NCBI GenBank assembly: GCA_900551995.1
Contig: URXW01000030.1
Span: 1-23,410, forward strand
Source: an uncultured Eubacteriales bacterium
GTDB taxonomy: Bacteria > Bacillota > Clostridia > Oscillospirales > Oscillospiraceae
DNA: 23,410 nucleotides
Direction of reading: 5' to 3'
Made by a program: the position numbers and the translations under genes. This document shows, piece by piece, positions 1 to 6,753 of this stretch; the first letter of the stretch is position 1; each line of letters starts with the position of its first letter. The notes under the pieces are model-generated. The model saw only the letters and a list, made by a program, of their open reading frames with translations, was not told the DNA's origin and did no database searches.

Positions 1-1
1 G

Positions 2-1252
2 GGACTGCGCCGTCTGGACATCGACCCGGCGCGGGTGCAGTGGAGCTTCGTGCTGGACTTCTGCTGTCAGGCTCTGCGGAAAATGCACATCGGCGGCGAC
101 GGCAAAATGGACGGCTACCCCATGGACACCTGCACCAATATCGCCGTCAGCTCCGAGCTGATGGCAATTCTCTCCGTTGCCCGCGACCTGAAGGATCTCC
201 GCGAGCGCATCGGCAGCATCGTTCTGGCATACGACAAGCGGGGGAACCCCGTCACCACCGAGGATCTGGAGGTAGCCGGTGCCATGACGGCGTGGATGCG
301 GAATACCGTCAACCCCACGCTATGCTACACGGTGGAGCACCAGCCTGTGCTGGTACACGCCGGGCCCTTCGCCAATATCGCCATCGGGCAGTCCTCCGTC
401 ATCGGGGATCGTCTGGGGCTCAAGCTCTTCGACTACCACGTGACCGAGTCCGGCTTCGCCGCCGACATCGGCTTCGAAAAATTCTGGAACGTGAAATGCC
501 GCCTGTCCGGTCTGAAGCCCGACGTCTCCGTGCTGGTGGCGACGGTTCGCGCCCTGAAAATGCACGGCGGCGGGCCATCGGTCACGTCGGGCCGCCCTCT
601 GCCGGAGGCGTACACCCGCGAGGATCTTACCCTGCTGGAGCGTGGCTGCGCCAATCTGCTGCACCATGCGGACACCATCCGCAGAGCCGGCGTCACGCCC
701 GTGGTCTGCATCAACCGGTTCCACACCGACACCGATGCCGAGATCGCGCTGCTGCGCCGCCTCTGCGGGGAGCACGGTCTCCGCTGCGCCGTATCCGACC
801 ACTGGCGTTACGGCGGCGCGGGAGCCGAGGAGCTGGCGCGCGAGGTGGCCGCCGCCTGCGAGGAGCCGTCCCAATTCCGCTTTCTCTATCCCGATGACCT
901 GCCTCTGCGCCAGCGGGTGGAGCGCATCGCCCGCCAGGTCTACGGTGCCGACGGCGTGGACTGGTCGCCGCTGGCACTGGAAAAGGCGGCGCGCTTCGAA
1001 TCCGACCCCCGCTACGCCGACTACTGCACCATGATGGTCAAGACACATCTCTCCCTGTCCCACGACCCGGCATTGAAGGGCGTGCCCCAGGGTTGGCGTC
1101 TGCCGGTGCGTGACGTGCTGGAATACAGCGGTGCCCGGTTCCTCTGCCCTGTGGCGGGTGCCATCTCCATGATGCCCGGCACCGGCTCCGACCCGGCGTA
1201 CCGCCGCGTGGACGTGGACACCGCCACCGGCGAGGTTCACGGACTGTTCTAA
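2..1252 (+). CDS. fhs: Formate-tetrahydrofolate ligase, 5'-truncated by window edge
   Basis: Cytosolic enzyme that joins formate to tetrahydrofolate using ATP, giving 10-formyl-THF, the entry step of the folate one-carbon pathway. The frame is open from base 2, so about 416 residues of a usual ~556 are present; the N-terminal part with the P-loop lies outside the window. Recognisable family blocks are HIGGDGKMDGYPMDT, HAGPFANIA, VTESGFAADIGFEKFWNVKCR-like sequence (split across residues about 148-168) and a C-terminal GAISMMPGTGSDP. The HGCNS block after GPFANIA in classical enzymes reads IGQSS here, and the usual PGLPK near the C-terminus reads PGTGS, so this is a divergent subfamily. fchA starts 10 bases after its stop, which indicates one operon. 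Identity is secure from the conserved core; kinetic equivalence to classical Fhs is inferred. Confidence 0.93.
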   Translation, partial: GLRRLDIDPARVQWSFVLDFCCQALRKMHIGGDGKMDGYPMDTCTNIAVSSELMAILSVARDLKDLRERIGSIVLAYDKRGNPVTTEDLEVAGAMTAWMRNTVNPTLCYTVEHQPVLVHAGPFANIAIGQSSVIGDRLGLKLFDYHVTESGFAADIGFEKFWNVKCRLSGLKPDVSVLVATVRALKMHGGGPSVTSGRPLPEAYTREDLTLLERGCANLLHHADTIRRAGVTPVVCINRFHTDTDAEIALLRRLCGEHGLRCAVSDHWRYGGAGAEELAREVAAACEEPSQFRFLYPDDLPLRQRVERIARQVYGADGVDWSPLALEKAARFESDPRYADYCTMMVKTHLSLSHDPALKGVPQGWRLPVRDVLEYSGARFLCPVAGAISMMPGTGSDPAYRRVDVDTATGEVHGLF

Positions 1253-1262
1253 GGAGGCTGCC

Positions 1263-1880
1263 ATGGACGATACCAACAAGACTTGCCGCGCATTTCTGAA
1301 CGACCTGTCCTCCGCGTCGCCCACCCCCGGCGGCGGCGGAGCCGCTGCCCTCTGTGGGGCGGTGGGCGCGGCTCTCTGCGGCATGGTGGCGCACCTGACC
1401 ACCGGCAAAAAGACCTACGCCCCCGTGGAAAACGAGATCCGGCAGCTGCTGTCAACGGCTGACGCTTTACAGACCGACCTGCTGGCACAGGTGTCGGCGG
1501 ACGCCGAGGGCTTCCTGCCCCTCAGCCGCGCCTACGCGCTCCCCAAGGATGACCCCTCCCGAACCGCGACGCTCCAAGCCGCCGCGGAGACGGCGTGCGC
1601 CGCGCCGCTGCGGATCATGGAGCTCTGCGTGTCCGCCCTCGCCGCCGCTGACCGTCTGGCGGCCATCGGCTCCCGCTTGGCGGTGTCCGATGCCGGCTGC
1701 GCCGCCGCCATCCTGCGCGGCGCGCTGGAGGCAGCGTCTCTGAACGTGCTGATCAACACCAAGACCATGACAAACCGCGCGGCGGCGGAGATGCTGAACC
1801 GCCGCTGCCTCGCCCTGCTGGAGCAGGGCACCGCCGGCGGCGAGCGCGTTTTCCGCGCCGTCCGCGACCAACTGCTTTAA
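1263..1880 (+). CDS. fchA: Methenyl-THF cyclohydrolase, FTCD_C/FchA family
   Basis: A 205-aa protein of the cyclodeaminase/cyclohydrolase family. Clostridial FchA hydrolyses 5,10-methenyl-THF to 10-formyl-THF; relatives act on formimino-THF. The family signature SPTPGGGG is at residues 19-26, followed by alanine-rich helices expected of the all-alpha fold, and the length matches the family (~200-210 aa). An AAGGAGG site 5 bases before the ATG fixes the start. It sits between fhs and folD, 10 bases after the former and 19 before the latter. Because the neighbouring FolD lacks cyclohydrolase residues, FchA probably provides that activity for the operon. A formimino-THF cyclodeaminase role is the main alternative, but no histidine-degradation genes are nearby. 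Confidence 0.9.
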   Translation: MDDTNKTCRAFLNDLSSASPTPGGGGAAALCGAVGAALCGMVAHLTTGKKTYAPVENEIRQLLSTADALQTDLLAQVSADAEGFLPLSRAYALPKDDPSRTATLQAAAETACAAPLRIMELCVSALAAADRLAAIGSRLAVSDAGCAAAILRGALEAASLNVLINTKTMTNRAAAEMLNRRCLALLEQGTAGGERVFRAVRDQLL

Positions 1881-1899
1881 GAGGAAGGAGGGACGAGCC

Positions 1900-2757
1900 A
1901 TGGCACGGCTCCTCACCGGAAAACCCGTGGCGGACGCGCTGTCCGCCGAGACCCGCCGCCGTGCGGACGCACTGCGCCGCCGGGGCGTTCAGCCCAAGCT
2001 AGTCATTCTGCGCTGCGGCGATGATGAATCCGACGGCGCGTACATTCGCGGTGCCGCGAAGCGCGGCGCGCTCTGCGGCGTGACTGTGGAGGTGCGCTCC
2101 CTGCCCGGCGACGTTTCCGCCGCCGCCCTCGCCGCCGCCATCGACGGGGTGAACGGCGATCCCGCCGTCCACGGCTGCCTGCTCCTCCGCCCGCTTCCGG
2201 CGCACCTGCGCCGTGACGAGCCTTCTCTCTGCGCCCGGCTGTCCCCGGACAAGGACGTGGACGGCATGACCCCCGCCAGTGCTGCCGCCGTGTTCACCGG
2301 GCAGGGCAGAGGCTTTGCCCCCTGCACGGCGCAGGCGTGCACGGAGCTTCTCCGTCACTACGGCATCGACCCCTCCGGCAAGCACGCCGTTGTCATCGGA
2401 CGCTCCGCCGTGGTGGGACGCCCCGTGGCCATGCTCCTTCTGGGGGAGAACGCCACCGTCACCCTCTGCCATACGAAGACCCCCGACACCGCCGCCCTCA
2501 CCCGTCAGGCGGACATCATCATCACCGCCGCCGGCGACCGGGGCAGTCTGACCGCCGCCCATGTCCGTCCCGGTCAGACGGTGCTGGATGTCTCCGTGAA
2601 CTGGGACGGCACCGCCTTCTGCGGCGACGCAGATTTCGCTTCGGTGGAGCCTGTGGTGGCGTCCATCACCCCCGTCCCCGGCGGCGTGGGGACGGTCACC
2701 TCCTCCGTGCTGCTGGCGCACACCGTCCGCGCCGCGGAGCTTCTGCACGGCGAGTAA
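1900..2757 (+). CDS. folD: Methylene-THF dehydrogenase (FolD), probably without cyclohydrolase activity
   Basis: A 285-aa cytosolic FolD-family protein that oxidises 5,10-methylene-THF to methenyl-THF with NAD(P). The N-terminal THF domain is residues 1-140; the Rossmann domain carries GRSAVVGRP at 167-175 and PGGVGTVTS near residue 262. In bifunctional FolD the catalytic lysine follows a conserved tyrosine by four residues (Tyr52/Lys56 in human MTHFD1). Here Tyr48 is followed at +4 by Ala52, with a lysine only at +6. The conserved glutamine before PLP is Leu96 (sequence CLLLRPLP). The aspartate in KDVDG (Asp121) is kept. This predicts a dehydrogenase that relies on FchA upstream. GGAGGG before the ATG supports the start. 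The same variant form occurs, from memory, in other gut Clostridia. Confidence 0.92.
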   Translation: MARLLTGKPVADALSAETRRRADALRRRGVQPKLVILRCGDDESDGAYIRGAAKRGALCGVTVEVRSLPGDVSAAALAAAIDGVNGDPAVHGCLLLRPLPAHLRRDEPSLCARLSPDKDVDGMTPASAAAVFTGQGRGFAPCTAQACTELLRHYGIDPSGKHAVVIGRSAVVGRPVAMLLLGENATVTLCHTKTPDTAALTRQADIIITAAGDRGSLTAAHVRPGQTVLDVSVNWDGTAFCGDADFASVEPVVASITPVPGGVGTVTSSVLLAHTVRAAELLHGE

Positions 2758-2789
2758 TAGCACACCTCAAGAAAGGATACCTTCCGACC

Positions 2790-3518
2790 ATGAATCTGTT
2801 TCTCACTCTGGCATACCTCTTCTTCATCGGCTCCACCCTCGGCTGGGTGGCGGAGCTGCTGTACCGCCGCTTCCTCTCCGGAGCCAACCCGGAGCGTAAG
2901 TGGATCAACCCCGGCTTCTGCGTGGGACCCTACGTCCCCCTGTACGGCTTCGGTCTCTGCATCCTCTTTGTGCTGGCGGCCATCGGCGAAAAGAACGGCG
3001 TGGACACGGTAGGGGAGAAGCTCCTGCTCTTCGCGGGCATGGCTGTCAGCATGACCGCCATTGAGTATATCGCCGGTATCGTCTCCCTGAAATTTATGAA
3101 GATCCGCCTCTGGGATTACAGCAAGCAGTGGGGCAACATTCAGGGGCTTATCTGCCCGGCGTTCTCCGCCCTCTGGGCGGCGGTCAGTGCCGTGTACTAC
3201 TTCTGCATCCATCCCTACATTCTGGACGCGCTGGACTGGCTGTCCCGCAATCTGGCGTTTTCCTTCGTTATCGGTTTCTTCTTCGGCGTGTTCACCATCG
3301 ACCTGGTCTACTCCGCCAAGCTGCTCTCCCGCATCCGCAGGTTTGCCGACGAGCACGATGTGGTCATCAAGGTGGAGAACCTCAAGGCGCACATCCGCCA
3401 GCGGCAGGAGGAGCGGCGCGAGAGATACAACTTCCTCTTTGCCTACCGCTCCCGCGGCGAGCTGCTGGAGCATCTGCGCGAGGCGCAGGAAACGTGGGAG
3501 CAGCATCACCGCAGGTAA
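2790..3518 (+). CDS. Putative ABC transporter permease, CmpB/PF06541-like membrane protein
   Basis: A 242-aa integral membrane protein. The first ~170 residues hold about five hydrophobic segments: residues 1-22, ~45-65, ~75-95, ~115-140 and ~150-175. A charged, arginine-rich, probably helical cytosolic tail follows (KAHIRQRQEERRERYNF). The motif FIGSTLGWVAE and the later WGNIQGLICP match my memory of the family annotated as putative ABC transporter permease. No ATPase partner lies next to it, and the transport role of this family is not demonstrated. The start at 2790 has a GAAAGGA site 12 bases upstream. It begins 32 bases after folD and ends at a strong terminator, so it is probably the last gene of the folate operon, though a functional link is only inferred. 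Confidence 0.75.
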   Translation: MNLFLTLAYLFFIGSTLGWVAELLYRRFLSGANPERKWINPGFCVGPYVPLYGFGLCILFVLAAIGEKNGVDTVGEKLLLFAGMAVSMTAIEYIAGIVSLKFMKIRLWDYSKQWGNIQGLICPAFSALWAAVSAVYYFCIHPYILDALDWLSRNLAFSFVIGFFFGVFTIDLVYSAKLLSRIRRFADEHDVVIKVENLKAHIRQRQEERRERYNFLFAYRSRGELLEHLREAQETWEQHHRR

Positions 3519-3520
3519 GA

Positions 3521-3560
3521 AAAAAAGACCTTCGCGCCGCAGCGCGAAGGTCTTTTTTTT
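3521..3560. terminator. Bidirectional intrinsic terminator
   Basis: An 11-bp perfect stem (3527-3537 with 3542-3552, GACCTTCGCGC) and 4-base loop, preceded by an A run and followed by eight Ts. The A run gives a T run on the other strand, so it can end both the plus-strand folate/membrane-protein unit and the convergent dehydrogenase gene whose stop is at 3563. Confidence 0.92.
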
Positions 3561-3562
3561 AC

Positions 3563-4336
3563 TCAGTGCAGCTTTTGCTGCCGCATCCACACATCCATGA
3601 CCACGCTGTGCGGCAGGAGCTTCGTCAGCCCCGCCTGGGCGCGCGCCACAAACCCGTACTTGCACACGTCCTTGCCCCGCTTTGCGTCCCGCCACGTGCG
3701 CTTAACGATGTCCGCCGGGTCGTACATGGCGGCGTACTTCTTCACGACAGGCTCCTCGCCCTCCTTGATGGCGCGGTCAAAGAACGCCGTCCTTGTCCAG
3801 AAGGGGCACACTGCCATAACGCCGATGCCCCGCCCCCGCAGCTCCCGGTTCAGTGCGCGGCTGAAGCTCAGCACGAACGCTTTGCCTGCGCTGTAAACGT
3901 CAATGTAGGGGATGGGCTGGAACGCCGCCACAGACGCGATGTTGATGATCTGCCCGCCGCGCATCATATACGGCGCGGTCAGCTGGCACATGGCGACCAC
4001 CGCCTGACAGTTCAGATCGGTCATATTCAGATTCACTGCCAGCGGCGTGTCCAGCACCGCGCTGAACTTTCCGTAGCCGCTGCAATTCATCAGCAGCCCC
4101 ACCTCCACCGGCTCCTCCGCCAGAGCCGCTGCGTACACGTCGAAGCTGTTCCGGTCGGTGAGATCCAGCGGCAGCACCCGGATAGGGAAGGGGACAGTCT
4201 CCCGCAGAGCTTCCAGCTGCTCCCTGTGCCGCGCTATGACCCACACCTCGTCGAACGTGCCGTAAACGTCCACCGTCTCCGCGAAGCGTTTGCCCATGCC
4301 GCTGGACGCGCCGGTGATGACCGCTATCTTTTTCAT
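3563..4336 (-). CDS. Short-chain dehydrogenase/reductase, NAD(P)-dependent
   Basis: A 257-aa classical SDR. The N-terminal cofactor motif TGASSGMG is at residues 8-15. The structural NxxG motif reads NCSG near residue 84. The catalytic serine lies in IASVAA and the YxxxK motif reads YSAGK near residue 149, so the active site looks intact. The basic residues after the second strand (IARHRE) suit NADP(H) but do not prove it. Substrate unknown; the C-terminal ~60 residues (FFDRAIKEGEEPVVKKY onward) form the variable substrate region. GGGAGGA lies 8 bases before the ATG. The gene stands alone, convergent with the folate unit, sharing its terminator. Confidence is high for the fold and low for any pathway. 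Confidence 0.9.
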   Translation of the reverse strand: MKKIAVITGASSGMGKRFAETVDVYGTFDEVWVIARHREQLEALRETVPFPIRVLPLDLTDRNSFDVYAAALAEEPVEVGLLMNCSGYGKFSAVLDTPLAVNLNMTDLNCQAVVAMCQLTAPYMMRGGQIINIASVAAFQPIPYIDVYSAGKAFVLSFSRALNRELRGRGIGVMAVCPFWTRTAFFDRAIKEGEEPVVKKYAAMYDPADIVKRTWRDAKRGKDVCKYGFVARAQAGLTKLLPHSVVMDVWMRQQKLH

Positions 4337-4687
4337 ACTAAGTCCTCCCGTATGCTTTTTTCTCTACTCTATCCCATTTTCCCGCCACCGTCAACCGCTT
4401 TCGCCCTCCGTCCGTCTCTATCGCCCTTTTCCGCCCCGGCTTACCCGCCCCGCCGCATAAAAATGCCGTTATTTTCGTGCCGCGAAGCGGCACGAAAATA
4501 GTCGCTTCGCGCCACGCACGCCTTGCAGAGCAAGGCTTAGCGCGGCATTTGATCCGATTCGAGGCGGGCTTCGCCCCCTCAAGCTCCCCCTGTGAGGAGG
4601 AAAGACTGTACGCACAGCCGGGTTTCTCGACAGACTAAAATAACCGCCCCGAAGGGCGGTTATTTTCATTTCTCACATTTGTCCTGC
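4337..4687. repeat. Intergenic gap with stacked hairpins, repeat-like
   Basis: About 350 bases with no convincing gene. It holds a 14-bp perfect hairpin at 4470-4500 (TATTTTCGTGCCGC arms, GAA loop), a 7-bp hairpin at 4520-4536 (GCCTTGC arms), a GC-rich imperfect palindrome near 4560-4582, and the terminator at 4637-4666. The composition of 4500-4635 resembles short interspersed elements common between genes in Oscillospiraceae. The open frames here on either strand have no ribosome binding site and lie across hairpins, so they are not called. Confidence 0.55.
4637..4666 (-). terminator. Intrinsic terminator of the small membrane protein gene
   Basis: A 13-bp perfect stem, 4637-4649 with 4654-4666 (AAAATAACCGCCC arms), loop CGAA. 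It lies 21 bases past the stop of the minus-strand gene ending at 4688 and ends in a T run on that strand. Confidence 0.85.
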
Positions 4688-4912
4688 TTACGCAGCGGCG
4701 CGGGCGTCCCTGTGGGACTTCTTCATCTCGATCCTGCGCTCCAGCAGCAGTGCGCGGGCGGTGGAGAGGGAGAACACTACGGCCCAACCCAGCGTCAGGT
4801 AGTTGGCCATCACGCGGATCTCCACATCGGCGGCGATCATCAGGAAAGCGGAAGCAACGACCATCATCAGGGAAACGACAGCGATAATGATTTGGATGGA
4901 AATGTTCTTCAT
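4688..4912 (-). CDS. Small two-helix membrane protein, unknown function
   Basis: A 74-aa protein with two hydrophobic segments: about residues 4-27 (ISIQIIIAVVSLMMVVASAF) and 34-56. A basic cytosolic-looking tail follows (LLERRIEMKKSHRDARAAA). AAGGAGGA lies 7 bases before the ATG and a strong terminator follows, so it is a real transcription unit despite its size. It is divergent from the LysR regulator gene with about 170 bases between them, an arrangement in which LysR proteins often control the neighbour; that link is inferred. I do not recognise the family. Confidence 0.75.
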   Translation of the reverse strand: MKNISIQIIIAVVSLMMVVASAFLMIAADVEIRVMANYLTLGWAVVFSLSTARALLLERRIEMKKSHRDARAAA

Positions 4913-5080
4913 GGTAATATCCTCCTTGTTATGGTTTTGTATGGTTATGTGTTTGACTTTTTTGTTTCAGGCTCTTGCGTTCCTGTTGATGCTATAGTAG
5001 AATATTTCACAGGAAAAGTAAAGCTGTACTTTATTACAGTGGTTGTAAGTTATACTAATAGCTTCCAAAGGAGGAACATT
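4913..5080. promoter_or_regulatory. Divergent control region with candidate LysR operator
   Basis: AT-rich region between two divergent genes. A palindrome at 5024-5039 has arms CTGTA and TACAG around a 6-base centre, of the size and symmetry of LysR sites. TATACT at 5051-5056 is a possible -10 for the regulator gene, whose AAAGGAGG site is at 5067-5074; a convincing -35 was not found. TATAGT at 4993-4998 could serve either direction. Confidence 0.5.
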
Positions 5081-5959
5081 ATGGAGACAGCCCGCTGCCG
5101 CGCCTTCCTGGCGGCTGCCGAAACAGGCAGCTTTTCCCGCGCCGCCGATGTCCTGCGCTACACCCCCTCCGGCGTCAACCAGCTGGTCTCCGCGCTGGAG
5201 AAGGAGGTCGGCTTTTCTCTCTTCAGCCGCAGCACCAAGGGCGTGGCACTCACCGCCAACGGACAGCTGCTGCTGCCCGTTATCCGGGAGATACTCCATC
5301 AGGAGGACAAGCTCTTCGAGCTGTCCGCCCAGATGAAGGGGCTCCTCATCGGCACCGTCACCATCGCCTCCTATTCCAGCATCGCCACCCACTGGCTCCC
5401 CGCCGTCATCCGCGCCTTCCAGCAGGACTACCCCCACGTGGAGATCAAGCTCATGGAGGGCATCTGGCAGGAGGTCTCCCAGTGGCTGGAGGAACGCGCC
5501 GCCGACATCGGCTTTTTCAGCTATCAGGAGAATATGCCCTTCGAGTGGATCCCGCTGGCGGAGGATCCCATGATGGCACTGCTGCCCCGGGATCACCCGC
5601 TGGCGCAGGCGGACTGCTACCCTCTCAAGGACTGCGAGCACGACAGCTTCATCATGCCGGCTCTGGGCTGTGACGACGACGTGGAGGCACTCTTTGCCCG
5701 CAGCCACGTAAAGCCCAATATCCACTACACCACCATCGAGAGCTTTTCCGTCATGTCCATGGTGGAGCAGGGTCTCGGCATCAGCATAATGAACAAGCTG
5801 ATCACCAAAAAGCGCATCTGCGACGTGGCGATGATCCCCATTGACCCGCCCGCCAGCATTACGCTGGGCGCGGCGCTCCACTCCCGTGCGGAGGCGTCCC
5901 CGGCGGTGAAAATGTTCCTGAAGTACGCCGTCCGTATGCTGACCAAAAGCTCCGTCTGA
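5081..5959 (+). CDS. LysR-family transcriptional regulator
   Basis: A 292-aa LysR-type protein. Residues 1-60 form the winged HTH (FLAAAETGSFSRAADVL, then TPSGVNQLVSALEKEVGFSL and FSRSTKGVALTANG). Residues ~85-290 are the periplasmic-binding-like effector domain, with LPAVIRAFQQDYPHVEIKL and GLGISIMNKL blocks. Length is standard (~290-300). AAAGGAGG at 5067-5074 fixes the ATG. LysR proteins bind T-N11-A type sites and respond to a small ligand; the ligand here cannot be read. The best target candidates are its own promoter and the divergent 74-aa membrane protein. A strong terminator follows at 5982. Confidence 0.92.
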   Translation: METARCRAFLAAAETGSFSRAADVLRYTPSGVNQLVSALEKEVGFSLFSRSTKGVALTANGQLLLPVIREILHQEDKLFELSAQMKGLLIGTVTIASYSSIATHWLPAVIRAFQQDYPHVEIKLMEGIWQEVSQWLEERAADIGFFSYQENMPFEWIPLAEDPMMALLPRDHPLAQADCYPLKDCEHDSFIMPALGCDDDVEALFARSHVKPNIHYTTIESFSVMSMVEQGLGISIMNKLITKKRICDVAMIPIDPPASITLGAALHSRAEASPAVKMFLKYAVRMLTKSSV

Positions 5960-5981
5960 CGGACTCTCCCGCTCCGAGGAT

Positions 5982-6011
5982 AAAAAAATGACCCCCACGG
6001 GGGTCATTTTT
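5982..6011 (+). terminator. Intrinsic terminator after the LysR gene
   Basis: Stem ATGACCCCC (5988-5996) with GGGGGTCAT (5999-6007), flanked by an A run upstream and a T run to 6011. It is 22 bases past the LysR stop. The A run makes it potentially bidirectional. Confidence 0.88.
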
Positions 6012-6145
6012 GCTATGCAAAAGCATAGCAAAATAAGGAATGTGCCATTTCCTCGCCCCTGCGGGGCACCCGGAAATGATGCACAAAAACTTCATGCACC
6101 GGCATTTTCGCATTTTCGTGGTGCAGCGTTCCTGCATGAAGTTTT
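6012..6145. repeat. Convergent intergenic inverted repeats
   Basis: Two inverted repeats lie between the convergent LysR and methyltransferase genes: GCTATGC arms at 6012-6018 and 6023-6029, and 13-bp perfect arms at 6086-6098 and 6133-6145 (AAAACTTCATGCA). The second encloses 34 bases and its outer arm overlaps the methyltransferase stop codon. It could act as a terminator for the minus-strand unit; the long loop also allows a degenerate mobile repeat. Confidence 0.5.
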
Positions 6146-6743
6146 ATGCTCTCTTTTTCCCGCAGACCTGATACATCTCCCCGTCGGAGATCACCGTGTC
6201 CACGTCCAGATACGCCGCCATCAACGATTTCAGCTCGTCCTCGTGCAGCAGTCCCACAGATACGTCTCTGGCGCAGCCGCTGTGGTGCGCGTCCAGTGCC
6301 GCCCGGCTCATGCCGTGGGCGATGGACAGGTGTCCGCCCGCCTTCACCAGCCCCGCCAGCGTCCGCACCAGCCGCGCCGGGTCAGGGAAGTGGGGGAGGG
6401 CGTTGTACACCATCACCACGTCGTAGGGTGCGTTTTCCCGCACCCGCACGTCCGTCTCCACGTCGCCGCACAGCACCGTCACCGGCGACCCGCCGGTCTT
6501 TGCCTCCGCCCGCGCCGCCATCTCCGGCGACAGGTCGATAGCAGTCACCTGCGCCGCGCCGTGCCGGACGTAGTCCCCAAACAGCACGCCCGTGCCGCAG
6601 GCAACGTCCAGCACCGTGCAGCCCTCCCGCACCCCGGCGTTGTCCAGGATCCGTGCGATCACCGGCTCATTCCGCACCGTCTCCGCGTCCCAGCCGGGAG
6701 CCAGCCGGTCAAAAAATGACCGTACAGCCTGCTTTTCGACCAT
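6144..6743 (-). CDS. Class I SAM-dependent methyltransferase, last gene of minus-strand importer cassette
   Basis: A 199-aa class I methyltransferase. SAM motif I VLDVACGTG is at residues 44-52, the acidic motif II (VTAIDLSPEM) near residues 66-75, and CGDVE follows. It resembles UbiE/Methyltransf_11-25-type small-molecule enzymes rather than rRNA or DNA methylases. It starts 10 bases after the substrate-binding protein gene, so it is transcribed with the importer. A second methyltransferase of a different type sits inside the mirror cassette, which argues that methylation belongs to the job of these systems, perhaps acting on the imported compound or a chelator. That role is inference; substrate unknown. 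Confidence 0.85.
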   Translation of the reverse strand: MVEKQAVRSFFDRLAPGWDAETVRNEPVIARILDNAGVREGCTVLDVACGTGVLFGDYVRHGAAQVTAIDLSPEMAARAEAKTGGSPVTVLCGDVETDVRVRENAPYDVVMVYNALPHFPDPARLVRTLAGLVKAGGHLSIAHGMSRAALDAHHSGCARDVSVGLLHEDELKSLMAAYLDVDTVISDGEMYQVCGKKRA

Positions 6744-6753
6744 GCCCCTGTCC

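Noticed and set aside
320..1408. Long open frame on the minus strand (362 codons) over fhs and fchA
   Set aside because: GC-rich shadow of two well-identified genes; composition is low-complexity and no family motif or ribosome site is present.
2574..3695. Minus-strand open frame spanning folD, the membrane protein and the terminator
   Set aside because: Crosses a strong terminator and is antisense to recognised genes; it has no domain.
4469..4669. Possible 66-aa gene in the intergenic gap
   Set aside because: Starts inside a terminator stem, ends in another hairpin and has no ribosome binding site.
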